The notes beneath the pieces are model-generated. The model was not told where the DNA came from, ran no database searches, and saw only the letters and a list, made by a program, of their open reading frames with translations. This document shows positions 29,024-37,296 of a stretch of DNA of 64,000 nt, piece by piece. The DNA lies in assembly GCF_002979865.1 (NCBI RefSeq), contig NZ_PCPZ01000002.1, positions 124,001 through 188,000 on the forward strand, in the 5' to 3' direction. A program made the position numbers and the translations under genes. Numbering within the stretch: position 1 is the stretch's first letter; every line of letters starts with the position of its first letter. This DNA is from Arthrobacter sp. MYb214 (lineage in GTDB: Bacteria; Actinomycetota; Actinomycetes; Actinomycetales; Micrococcaceae).

Positions 29024-29965
29024 ATGGTTCAGGGAACGAATGGTCTGACACTGCAGCAGCTTCGCTATTTTGTGGCGGTGGCCTCCGAGGGGTCGATTTC
29101 GGCTGCCGCCGACCTCATTTACGTCGCGCAGCCCAGCATGTCCGCGGCGATGAAGGAACTCGAATCCCGGGTGGGACGCACCTTGCTGGTGCGCTCGGCC
29201 AGGGGAGTCACGCTCACCGCCGAAGGCGCAGAATTCCTCGGCTACGCCCGGCAGGTTCTGGAACAAGTGGAGCTCCTAGAACATCGCTACCTCGGACGTC
29301 CCTCCGCCCGGCGGCTGCTGGGCGTCTCCACCCAGCATTACTCATTTTCGGTGGATGCTTTCGTGCGGATGGTCCAGGCCAGCGGGGCCGAGGAGTACCA
29401 GTTTTCGCTGCGCGAGACCCGCACGGAAGAGATCATCGAGGACGTGCGCACGCTGCGCAGCGACATCGGGATCCTGTACCGCAACGACTTCAACCGGAAG
29501 GTCATCGACAAGCTGCTGCGCGAATCCCGGCTGGTCTTCCACCCGCTGTTCCTGGCCGATCCGCACATTTTCATCTCGCGCAGCAACCCGCTGGCCACCC
29601 GAACCCAGGTCACGCTCGAAGACCTCGAAGACCTGCCCCGGCTGACCTTCGACCAGGGGGCGAATAATTCCTTCTACTTCGCCGAGGAGGTGCTCTCCAC
29701 GCGCTCCAGCCAACGCGAAATCCAGGTCTCGGACCGAGCCACCATCTTCAACCTGATGATCGGCTTGGGAGGTTACACGATCTCCACCGGCATCATCAGC
29801 GACGAGCTGGATCCCTCCATCGTGGCTATCCCGCTGGCCATCGAGGAGCGCATCGAGATCGGCTGGATTGACCACGCCGCCATCCCGCTCACCGACCAGG
29901 CCCAGCGGTACCTGCAAGAAGTACGCACCGTGGTCGCCAGCTTCGGGGTAGAAGTGCTCGGCTGA
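29024..29965 (+). CDS. LysR-family transcriptional regulator of the mesXD locus
   Basis: A 313-residue LysR-type activator/repressor. The N-terminal helix-turn-helix is LTLQQLRYFVAVASEGSISA, then SMSAAMKELESRVGRTLLVR; the C-terminal co-inducer domain spans ~95-305, with IGILYRNDF and LEDLEDLPRL as typical blocks. It is divergent from mesX and probably controls mesX-mesD. By analogy with MetR, homocysteine or another sulfur metabolite could be the co-inducer, but nothing in the sequence proves this. Confidence 0.85.
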   Translation: MVQGTNGLTLQQLRYFVAVASEGSISAAADLIYVAQPSMSAAMKELESRVGRTLLVRSARGVTLTAEGAEFLGYARQVLEQVELLEHRYLGRPSARRLLGVSTQHYSFSVDAFVRMVQASGAEEYQFSLRETRTEEIIEDVRTLRSDIGILYRNDFNRKVIDKLLRESRLVFHPLFLADPHIFISRSNPLATRTQVTLEDLEDLPRLTFDQGANNSFYFAEEVLSTRSSQREIQVSDRATIFNLMIGLGGYTISTGIISDELDPSIVAIPLAIEERIEIGWIDHAAIPLTDQAQRYLQEVRTVVASFGVEVLG

Positions 29966-30196
29966 GCCGCCAGCAGCGTAACGCCCGGTCATCGAGCACC
30001 GGCACATCGTCACAAAATTCAGGAGAAACCGCTAAACCATGCGGTTTTTCTCAATTCTGCGCGTCATAAAAGGGTTCAGGCCCCCGCGTCATCATGACAA
30101 GGCGACGACATATGAAGCGTGGCGGCCTTGTATGAAGCCGGGCGCCGGATACCGCTTGCACCGTTTGCGGCGGATAGCCAACCATGGAAGAACATC

Positions 30197-30281
30197 CCAT
30201 CAAGAGCGGCTGAGAGATCTGGCTCGAAGACGCCGCAGCAACCATCGGGAAACCGAAAGGTGCTACCGCCAGGAACGATGG
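30197..30281 (+). ncRNA. SAM riboswitch (SAM-I/S-box type)
   Basis: The core elements occur in order: closing stem CCATC (30197-30201) with GATGG (30277-30281), AAGAGCGGCTGAGAGATCTG, GGCTCGAAGACGCCGCAGCA, ACC, an A-rich loop, and GGTGCTACCGCCAGGAAC. These match the S-box consensus for S-adenosylmethionine binding (AGAG...GGGA...GCAACC...GGTGC). It lies 93 nt upstream of metY and should lower metY-metB expression when SAM is abundant. The gap between it and the ribosome site holds further inverted repeats (ACGC/GCGT at 30293-30306) that could be the expression platform. Confidence 0.85.
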
Positions 30282-30373
30282 AGCAGTTCCGAACGCGCTT
30301 TTGCGTGCTGTGCTTCGTGCCTTTGCACGATGCCTAATCGGTGCACTCCCTCGCAGAGAATCGAGGAGGAGCC

Positions 30374-31687
30374 ATGAGCCAGGAAACCGACGCGGTGCAC
30401 GCAGGGTACCGCCCGAGCGGAGACTTCCGCCCGATGCTGCCGCCGCTGCACAATTCCGCAGCCTACCAATTCGCATCGCACGCCGAAGCGGTCGAGAAGT
30501 TCGCGCTGCGCCAGGCCGGCTTCACCTACTCGCGCACCGGCAACCCCACCGTCTCGATTCTCGAACAGCGCGTGGCCGCCCTGGAAGGCGGGGCCCACGC
30601 GGTGGCCACCGCCACCGGGCAGGCCGCCGTGGCCCTGTCCCTGCTGGCCCTGACCCAGGGCCCCAAGCACATCGTGGCCTCCTCCTCGCTCTATGGCGGC
30701 ACCGTGGACCTGTTCACCGACACCTTCGCGGACTTCGGCATCCGCATCAGCTTTGTCGACCAGGCCGATCCGTCCGCCTGGGCCGCTGCCATTGAGTCGG
30801 ACACCCGGGCGTTCTTCCTGGAGTCCGTCTCCAACCCGCTGTGCACCGTGGCCGATCTGCCCGCCATCGCGGCGATCGCCCACGAGCACAACATCCCGGT
30901 GGTGGTCGACAACACCCTGGCCACCCCGCTGAATATTCGGCCTCTGGAACTCGGTGCCGACATCGTGGTGCACTCGGCCACCAAGGGCCTGGCCGGGCAC
31001 GGCTCGGTGCTCGGCGGCGTCGTGGTGGACTCGGGGAAATTCGACTTCTCCGATGCCGCCCGCTGGCCACAGATCGCCGCCCCACGGGTGCGGCTGAACA
31101 ACACCTCGCTGCTTGAGCGCCACGGACCGGCCGCCTACGCAATGCTGGTGCGCTCCAAGTTCCTGCACGACCTGGGCCCGACCCTGGCCCCCGCCAGCGC
31201 CCAGGGCATCCTTGCAGGCATCGAGACCCTGCCGGTGCGCGCCGCCCACGTGCAGCGCAGCGTCACCAGGCTGATCGACGCGCTTGCCGAGTATCCGGGC
31301 ATTGCCGCCATCCACCACCCTTCGCTGCCCTGCCACCCCAGCCACGAGCTGGCCCGGACGCTCACGCCCAAGGGCACCGGCTGCGTGCTGGCCATCGAGC
31401 TGGCCCACCCGTCGCTGGTTTCCCCGGTAATCGACGGGCTCAAGCTGATTTCACTGGCCGCGAATGTGGGGGACACCCGCACCATGGTCTCCCACCCGGC
31501 GACCATGACGCACTGCCGGCTCTCGGAGCAGCAGCTGGCCGCCGCGGGCCTGAACACCTCCACCCTGCGCCTGTCGGTGGGATTGGAAGACTCCGCCGAC
31601 CTGCTCGCAGATATCACCCAATCGCTGGATCTTGCATTGGCCGCAACCCAGGCCACCGCCGGCACCAAGGAAGTGAGTTTCGCATGA
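30374..31687 (+). CDS. metY: O-acetylhomoserine sulfhydrylase (aminocarboxypropyltransferase)
   Basis: A PLP enzyme that makes homocysteine from O-acetylhomoserine and sulfide; 437 residues, cytoplasmic. Landmarks are YSRTGNPTV (~57), GGAHAVATATGQAAV (~78), the SSLYGGTVDLF substrate block (~105), VVDNTLATP (~177), and the PLP lysine in VHSATKGLAG (~205). The long insertion after the lysine (~205-270) is typical of MetY rather than MetB. The ATG follows GAGGAGGAGCC, a strong ribosome site. It is under the SAM riboswitch and overlaps metB by four bases. Confidence 0.92.
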   Translation: MSQETDAVHAGYRPSGDFRPMLPPLHNSAAYQFASHAEAVEKFALRQAGFTYSRTGNPTVSILEQRVAALEGGAHAVATATGQAAVALSLLALTQGPKHIVASSSLYGGTVDLFTDTFADFGIRISFVDQADPSAWAAAIESDTRAFFLESVSNPLCTVADLPAIAAIAHEHNIPVVVDNTLATPLNIRPLELGADIVVHSATKGLAGHGSVLGGVVVDSGKFDFSDAARWPQIAAPRVRLNNTSLLERHGPAAYAMLVRSKFLHDLGPTLAPASAQGILAGIETLPVRAAHVQRSVTRLIDALAEYPGIAAIHHPSLPCHPSHELARTLTPKGTGCVLAIELAHPSLVSPVIDGLKLISLAANVGDTRTMVSHPATMTHCRLSEQQLAAAGLNTSTLRLSVGLEDSADLLADITQSLDLALAATQATAGTKEVSFA

Positions 31688-32904
31688 GCGGCTTCAACAC
31701 CCTCGCCGTGCACGCAGGCCAGCACAAGGACCCGCACACCGGTGCGGTGATCCCGCCGATCTACCAGACCAGCACCTTCATCCAGGACGGCATCAACGTG
31801 CTGCGCGCCGGGCACGAATACTCGCGCGGCTCCAACCCGACCCGCAACGGGTTCGAATCCCAGCTCACCGCGCTGGAAGGCGGCGCCGCCGGCTTCTCCT
31901 TCGCTTCGGGCATCGCGGCCGAAGATGCGCTGCTGCGCGCAGTGCTGGCGCCGGGCGATCACATCGTGCTGGGTGCCGATGGCTACGGCGGCACCAACCG
32001 GCTGATCTCGAAGCTGCACGGCAAATGGGGGATCACCTCTTCGGCGGTGGACATCACCAACCTGGATGCGGTGCGCGCCGCGATGCGCCCGAACACCGCG
32101 CTGCTCTGGGTGGAAACCCCGTCCAACCCGCTGCTGGGCATCGCCGACCTGGCCGGCTGGGCTGCCATCGCCCGCGAACACGGCGCCCTGCTGGTGGTGG
32201 ACAACACCTTCGCCACCCCGTACCTGCAGCGGCCGCTGGATTTCGGCGCCCACGCGGTGGTCCATTCCACCACCAAGTACATCGGCGGGCACTCCGATGT
32301 GCTCGGTGGTGCGGTCATCGTGGCCGATCACCTGCACCGCGGGCAGAGCCTGGCCGAAGCCGTGGGCTACCAGCAGTTCGCCGGCGGCGCGGTCTCCGGT
32401 CCGCAGGATTCCTACCTGGCCGCTCGCGGGCTGAAGACTCTGGGCCTGCGCATGGAACGCCACGGGGCTACCGCTTCCACCCTGGCCCGCTGGCTCGATG
32501 ACCAGCCCGAGGTCACCCGCGTCTACTACCCGGGACTGGAACGCCATCCGGGCCACGAACTGGCCAAATCCCAGTCCGCGGCCGGCCGCGGCTTTGGCGG
32601 GATCCTCTCCTTGCAGCTCTCCGATGAAGCCGCTGCCCGCGCCTTCGCCCAATCCATGGAGTACTTCCAGCTCTCGGTGTCCCTGGGCGGGGTGGAATCG
32701 CTGGTCTGCTATCCGCGCGAAATGACCCACGCTTCGCTGATCGGCACCCCGCTGGAAATCCCGGCCAATCTGGTCCGCCTCTCGGTGGGCATTGAAGAGC
32801 CCGAGGACCTGATTGCCGATCTGGAACGCGGCCTGTCCGCGGCCCGCGCGGCGTCCAAACCGGTCGTCGCCCGGGTATGTGAAAAGACTCTGGAAAACGC
32901 CTGA
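31684..32904 (+). CDS. metB: Cystathionine gamma-synthase (MetB-like)
   Basis: A PLP enzyme of the Cys/Met metabolism family, 406 residues. GSNPTRNGFESQLTALEGG (~43), ETPSNPLLGIADL (~141), VVDNTFATPYLQRPL (~172) and the PLP lysine in VHSTTKYIGGHSD (~197) are all present; the C-terminus has GGVESLVCYPREMTHASL. MetB condenses an O-acylhomoserine with cysteine to cystathionine; the family also contains gamma-lyases, and sequence alone does not separate them fully. The ATG overlaps the metY TGA (ATGA), so the two are translationally coupled in one SAM-controlled operon, giving direct and trans-sulfuration routes side by side. Confidence 0.85.
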   Translation: MSGFNTLAVHAGQHKDPHTGAVIPPIYQTSTFIQDGINVLRAGHEYSRGSNPTRNGFESQLTALEGGAAGFSFASGIAAEDALLRAVLAPGDHIVLGADGYGGTNRLISKLHGKWGITSSAVDITNLDAVRAAMRPNTALLWVETPSNPLLGIADLAGWAAIAREHGALLVVDNTFATPYLQRPLDFGAHAVVHSTTKYIGGHSDVLGGAVIVADHLHRGQSLAEAVGYQQFAGGAVSGPQDSYLAARGLKTLGLRMERHGATASTLARWLDDQPEVTRVYYPGLERHPGHELAKSQSAAGRGFGGILSLQLSDEAAARAFAQSMEYFQLSVSLGGVESLVCYPREMTHASLIGTPLEIPANLVRLSVGIEEPEDLIADLERGLSAARAASKPVVARVCEKTLENA

Positions 32905-32975
32905 TCGCTTCGAACCGCGATTATCGGGCGGCGTGCCCCTACCCTGAAGAATAGTAGTTGGGGAAGGGTGGAATC

Positions 32976-33845
32976 ATGATCGGAATTCTCAATCGGCTCA
33001 TCGAGCAAATCGAGGCTCAGCTACGCGCCGAGATCAACCTCGCTGACCTGCTGCGCACCGAAGGCAGCACCGAATACCATGTGCGGCGGATGTTCTCCTC
33101 GCTGTCCGGCATGCCGGTCTCCGAGTACATCCGCCGGCGCCGCATGACCCAGGCCGCCGCGGATCTGCTTGCCGGTCAGGACCTGCTGAGCATCGCGATC
33201 CGTTACGACTATGGTTCGGCCGAAGCATTCGGCCGGGCCTTCCGAGCGGTGCATGGCGCGTCCGTGGCCGATGTCCGCGAGAATGGTGGCCCCCTTCGAA
33301 GCCAACCAATCATCAGGTTCAGCCTGACCGTCGAAGGGAATCGTCCCATGGATGCACGAATAGTTGATCGAGAAGAATTCCAGCTTATTGGATACGCCAC
33401 GCAGGTACCGCTGATTCACAACGGTGCCAACCCGCACATCCAGGCCCACATCGCCTCCATCCCGATAGCCGAGCACGCTCGGCTCAAGGAGCTGTCTTCC
33501 GCGCAACCTGCCGGTTTGCTGCAGGTCAGCGACCAGGTAGACCCCGATTACCGCGAAGGCAGCGAGCTGACCTACCTGCACGGTGTCGCCGTACCCGGTG
33601 GCATCCAGGTGCCCAAGGACCTGGACATGATCCAGGTTCCTGCTGGCCAGTGGGCGGTCTTCAGCGTTTCGGGCCCCTACCCGTCAGCGTTGCAGGACCT
33701 CTACGCCGCCACCGCTACCGCGTGGTTCCCGTCCAATCCGTGGCGTTTGCGCGTGGGGCCGTCCATTGTCGCCGTGCTCGATCGGGCCCCGGACTTCAGC
33801 ACCGCGACCTGCGAGCTCTGGCTGCCGGTTGAAGCCGGCAACTAG
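32976..33845 (+). CDS. AraC-type regulator with a GyrI-like effector domain
   Basis: A 289-residue protein. The N-terminal ~105 residues are an AraC-type DNA-binding domain (INLADLLRTEGSTEYHVRRM, LSIAIRYDYGSAEAFGRAFR). Residues ~120-289 form a GyrI/Rob-like small-molecule-binding domain (IVDREEFQLIGYATQVP, VPAGQWAVFSVSGPYP, ATCELWLPVEAGN). This order (HTH first, GyrI-like second) is the usual one for Rob/SoxS-like drug-responsive regulators. The ATG was chosen for its GAAGGGTGGAATC ribosome site. No clear target operon adjoins. Confidence 0.85.
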   Translation: MIGILNRLIEQIEAQLRAEINLADLLRTEGSTEYHVRRMFSSLSGMPVSEYIRRRRMTQAAADLLAGQDLLSIAIRYDYGSAEAFGRAFRAVHGASVADVRENGGPLRSQPIIRFSLTVEGNRPMDARIVDREEFQLIGYATQVPLIHNGANPHIQAHIASIPIAEHARLKELSSAQPAGLLQVSDQVDPDYREGSELTYLHGVAVPGGIQVPKDLDMIQVPAGQWAVFSVSGPYPSALQDLYAATATAWFPSNPWRLRVGPSIVAVLDRAPDFSTATCELWLPVEAGN

Positions 33846-33907
33846 ACTTGTCCACAGCCCGTACACGCATGCCCTGCAGATCCATTTCTGCGGGGCATGG
33901 TGTACCC

Positions 33908-35617
33908 ATGAGCAGAGAAATCGCGCAAGCGCTGAAGGACCTGGCCGACGCCAACGCGTTGGCCGCTTCAGCGACCCATGTCCTGGCCCAAGGCGGCCTC
34001 ACCGCCGGCCAGGCCGCCTATTTTTCGATGCTCGCTGAAGACACGTCCCAATCTCTCGCCCGGACCCAGGTCCACGCGGCAGCTGCCCTGCGGCGTACCG
34101 GCGCCCACAAGCTCGACCAGGAATCCTTCCAGGCCATCTCCGATCTCGGGGCCCACCCCACCGTCGAGCAAATCGAAGCCGCGAAGGGGCGCACCACGAC
34201 AGCGCGCACGCATTTCAAGGACGCCAAAGGACTGATGACCGACTGGCTGGATATCCCGCGCAGCACCGCCGCCGCCCGCCTGGTGCAGGCCGACTGCCTG
34301 CTTGGCGGCACGGACGAGGCAGGACAACCGACTGATCCGTGGCTGCCGGAGCTTGCTACGCAGTTCGACGACCCGAGCATTGATCCGCGGCTGGTTGCCT
34401 CGGCGGCAATGAAGCTGCATTCGCTCCGCAAGGATCTGGGCGAAGGCAAAGCCGCAGAGGCGAAGAAGCAGCAGCTCCAGGCAGAATCCGCAGCCTTCCT
34501 GCGTTCAGAGCCCAAGTCAGCGCGCAAGCACATCAACGACATGGTCTCGCAGATCAAAGCGGGCCAGCGCCCGCTCAAGGCTCTGCTCGACGGAATCGGG
34601 ATCTTCAAGCGCGGTATGCGCAAAGGGCTGGTTGAATACATCATTCGTGTTCTCCCATCGCATGCCGCATACATCGAGGCCTACTTCGCCAATCTGGATA
34701 ATCCGTCCACCGTTGCCGGCAACCGCGAGGGCTTGAAAGACGTTGATGCCCAGTTCACCGGTGAGGAAACCAGCGGCTGGGACGATGATGAAAGCAAACC
34801 CGACTGGGCAAAAGACGGACCGGGTGGCGACGCTACGGAGGACATTGGAGATCTCGACTCGGAAGACGAGAATCTCCACTGCGGAAATGATGAGCTCCAG
34901 CCAGAAGTTGCTTCCGCCGAAGCGAAGCCGGCCAACGCTGAATGGGAAGACCTGAAACCCGAGCGAAGACGACTCGTTGGTTTCATGGCCTTGCTGATGA
35001 GCGAACGGAAACCCAGCGGAGGCCCGCCGGAACAGCAATCAGGACTTGCCAGCGCGCAGGTGAGCGTCATCTTGGATTGGGATAAATTGCAACAGCGGAC
35101 CGAGGATTTCGCTGTGACCTCCTCGGGGATTCTGCTATCCCCGGGAGAAACCAGGACCGCACTGTGCAATGCCGGGATTCTCCCGGTGGTGCTGAACGGC
35201 AAGAGCCTGCCCTTGGATCTCGGACGAACGCAGCGGCTATTCACCAAGGCCCAAGTCCGAGCCCTGCGGGCAGCCTATCGAGGCTGTTCCTATCCCGGGT
35301 GCAGCATGCCTGCGCAGCGGTGCGAAGCGGATCATCTGGATCCGTGGGAGAAGGGCGGGCGCACTGATATCAAGTCTGCGGTGTTGAATTGCTTGATTCA
35401 CCATACGGCCAGGCATTGCGGATTGTTCCAGGCGGTGAAGATCCCTGGGAGCCGGCCGATGGTGCTGTTGCCGCCGGAGTTGGATCCGGAGCAGAATTTG
35501 CGGATCAACACCTATTTCATGACTCCGGCCGAAGGGTTGGAGGCCGAAGCATTGGCGGAGGAGACCACGGTGAAGTGGCGTGCTGGGTTGCTGGACGTCG
35601 AAATCGCCGAGCCATGA
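33908..35617 (+). CDS. DUF222/HNH endonuclease-domain protein
   Basis: A 569-residue protein. The N-terminal ~300 residues match the DUF222 (13E12 repeat) region; an acidic low-complexity linker occurs at ~290-350 (GDATEDIGDLDSEDE). The C-terminal HNH domain is CSYPGCSMPAQRCEADHLDP ... NCLIHHTARH, with Cys ligands and the H/N/H triad. Such genes occur in many copies in actinobacterial chromosomes; the function is unclear and some may be intron- or element-derived. The ATG at 33908 was preferred over longer frames because it gives the family N-terminus. It is followed by a shared terminator. Confidence 0.8.
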   Translation: MSREIAQALKDLADANALAASATHVLAQGGLTAGQAAYFSMLAEDTSQSLARTQVHAAAALRRTGAHKLDQESFQAISDLGAHPTVEQIEAAKGRTTTARTHFKDAKGLMTDWLDIPRSTAAARLVQADCLLGGTDEAGQPTDPWLPELATQFDDPSIDPRLVASAAMKLHSLRKDLGEGKAAEAKKQQLQAESAAFLRSEPKSARKHINDMVSQIKAGQRPLKALLDGIGIFKRGMRKGLVEYIIRVLPSHAAYIEAYFANLDNPSTVAGNREGLKDVDAQFTGEETSGWDDDESKPDWAKDGPGGDATEDIGDLDSEDENLHCGNDELQPEVASAEAKPANAEWEDLKPERRRLVGFMALLMSERKPSGGPPEQQSGLASAQVSVILDWDKLQQRTEDFAVTSSGILLSPGETRTALCNAGILPVVLNGKSLPLDLGRTQRLFTKAQVRALRAAYRGCSYPGCSMPAQRCEADHLDPWEKGGRTDIKSAVLNCLIHHTARHCGLFQAVKIPGSRPMVLLPPELDPEQNLRINTYFMTPAEGLEAEALAEETTVKWRAGLLDVEIAEP

Positions 35618-35644
35618 GCAGCACGCACAATGCTTAAAGCGAAA

Positions 35645-35673
35645 GGTCCTGGAAGCAGTGCGCTTCCAGGACC
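35645..35673. terminator. Bidirectional-type hairpin between converging genes
   Basis: GGTCCTGGAAG pairs with CTTCCAGGACC around a 7-nt loop, between the ends of the HNH gene and the convergent carbonic-anhydrase-like gene. There is an AAAG run before it and no U-run after it. Confidence 0.65.
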
Positions 35674-35682
35674 TCGCAAACT

Positions 35683-36201
35683 CTAGGCGTTGGCTTCCAG
35701 ATGCTTGGCTGCCAGCACGAGATAGTGATCAGCGTTGGTCTTCAACCCGGCGACTTCTTCATCGCTCAGTTCGCGGCGCACCTTCGCCGGAACGCCGGCC
35801 ACCAGCGACCGCGGTGGAACCTGGGTGCCTTCCAGCACCAGCGCGCCGGCAGCCACAAGTGACTGCTCGCCAATCACCGCGCCATTCATGATGGTCGCGC
35901 TCATGCCCACAAGGCAGCCGTCACCTACGGTGGCGCCGTGCACAACCGCCGAGTGTCCCACCGACACTCCCGCGCCCAGGGTGCAAGGGAAACCGGCATC
36001 CGCGTGAAGCACGACGTTGTCCTGCAAGTTGGTGCCTTCACCCACACGAATCGGCGCCGAATCGCCGCGCACGGAGACGCCATAGAAGGCGCTGGAGCGA
36101 TCCGCGAGGGCGACATCCCCGCTCAACACTGCGGTGGGTGCGACAAAAACGTTCTCGCCGACCTGTGGGGTCGACCCGTCAATAGTAATCATGTGGCTCA
36201 T
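35683..36201 (-). CDS. Gamma-carbonic anhydrase-like hexapeptide-repeat protein
   Basis: A 172-residue left-handed beta-helix protein of the gamma carbonic anhydrase/PaaY group. Hexapeptide turns run from VGENVFVAPTAVLSGDVALA to GALVLEGTQVPP. DNVVLHAD and SVGHSAVVHGA place three His residues at the zinc-site positions. RGDSAPIRVGEGTNLQDN and AGVPAKVRRELSDEEV are typical blocks. CO2 hydration is possible, but many members act elsewhere and activity cannot be inferred. The ATG has AGTAGGTGG before it. Confidence 0.85.
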   Translation of the reverse strand: MSHMITIDGSTPQVGENVFVAPTAVLSGDVALADRSSAFYGVSVRGDSAPIRVGEGTNLQDNVVLHADAGFPCTLGAGVSVGHSAVVHGATVGDGCLVGMSATIMNGAVIGEQSLVAAGALVLEGTQVPPRSLVAGVPAKVRRELSDEEVAGLKTNADHYLVLAAKHLEANA

Positions 36202-36238
36202 GCCACCTACTCTAATTGGCTCAGGCGCACGGGGCGAG

Positions 36239-37081
36239 TCACGAGAAGACGATGGTGCGCTGGCCGTCGAGCATCACGCGATGCTCAGCATGCCACTGCA
36301 CGGCGCGGGTCAGCGTCCGGCCCTCCACGCTGCGGCCCAGCTCAACGAGCTGCTCGGCGGTGCGCGTGTGCGAGACGTGGGTGACTTCCTGGTCGATGAT
36401 CGGACCTTCATCGAGGTCCGCGGTGACGTAGTGCGCGGTGGCACCGATCAGCTTCACGCCGCGGGCGTAGGCCTGGTGGTACGGCTTGGCGCCCTTGAAT
36501 GAGGGCAGGAAGGAGTGGTGGATGTTGATGACCCGGCCTTCCATGCGCTCGCAGAGCGAATCCGAAAGGATCTGCATGTAGCGAGCAAGCACCACCAGTT
36601 CGATGCCGTAGTCCTCGGCGAGCTTGAGCAGCTCAGCCTCGGCCTGGGACTTGTTCTCCTTGGTCACCGGCAGGTGCACGAAGTCCACCCCGTAGAAGTC
36701 GGCCATCGGCTTCAAATCCAGGTGGTTGGAGACGATCACCGGCACATCGATGGGCAAGGTGCCAGCACGCTGGGCGAACAACAGGTCATTGAGCGCATGC
36801 CCGGCCTTGGAGCACATGATCATGGTGCGGGTGCGCTTGGCGCCGTCGTCCACACGGAGGGACATGTGGAAGTCATCGCGGATGGGCGCGAGCCCTGCGC
36901 GGATCTGTTCCAGGGACTGCTCGGTGGCTACCTCGATGCGCATGAAGAAGGTGCCGGTTTCGGGCGAGAGGAACTGCTGGGACTCGGTGATATTGCAACC
37001 GGCACCCAGTAGACCCCCGGAAATGGCATGGACGATGCCGGGACGGTCGATGCAAGATAGGGTGACGATGAAATTGTTCAT
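36239..37081 (-). CDS. purU: Formyltetrahydrofolate deformylase
   Basis: Hydrolyses 10-formyl-THF to formate and THF, balancing one-carbon units. The 280 residues have an N-terminal ACT domain (MNNFIVTLSCIDRPGIVHAI), then the formyltransferase-type core: CSKAGHALNDLL (~92), PVIVSNHLDL (~115), INIHHSFLPSFKGAKPYHQA with the catalytic His (~200), and ATAHYVTADLDEGPII with the His/Asp pair. Length and order match PurU. Its gene lies near folD, which supplies 10-formyl-THF, so the region concentrates C1 metabolism. Confidence 0.93.
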   Translation of the reverse strand: MNNFIVTLSCIDRPGIVHAISGGLLGAGCNITESQQFLSPETGTFFMRIEVATEQSLEQIRAGLAPIRDDFHMSLRVDDGAKRTRTMIMCSKAGHALNDLLFAQRAGTLPIDVPVIVSNHLDLKPMADFYGVDFVHLPVTKENKSQAEAELLKLAEDYGIELVVLARYMQILSDSLCERMEGRVINIHHSFLPSFKGAKPYHQAYARGVKLIGATAHYVTADLDEGPIIDQEVTHVSHTRTAEQLVELGRSVEGRTLTRAVQWHAEHRVMLDGQRTIVFS

Positions 37082-37296
37082 GCATTGAGATTAACCGGCT
37101 GGCGCGCTGCATGCACATTCGTCTCGGTGGAGTTACACAGTTAGGCGTCGAAGCTACTGGATCATCAGCAGGTTTCCGCACTCAGCCGAGGTGCTTTATG
37201 CGTCTTCAAAAAACACCGTGCGAACTAATGATCAATACCTGGCCGCGCTATGACATGATGTCTATAAATTTGGCATTTTCACGCTTGGGGAAACAC

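Noticed and set aside
31135-32730. A 531-codon minus-strand frame over metY and metB
   Set aside because: Antisense to two certain PLP-enzyme genes; composition is that of a shadow frame.
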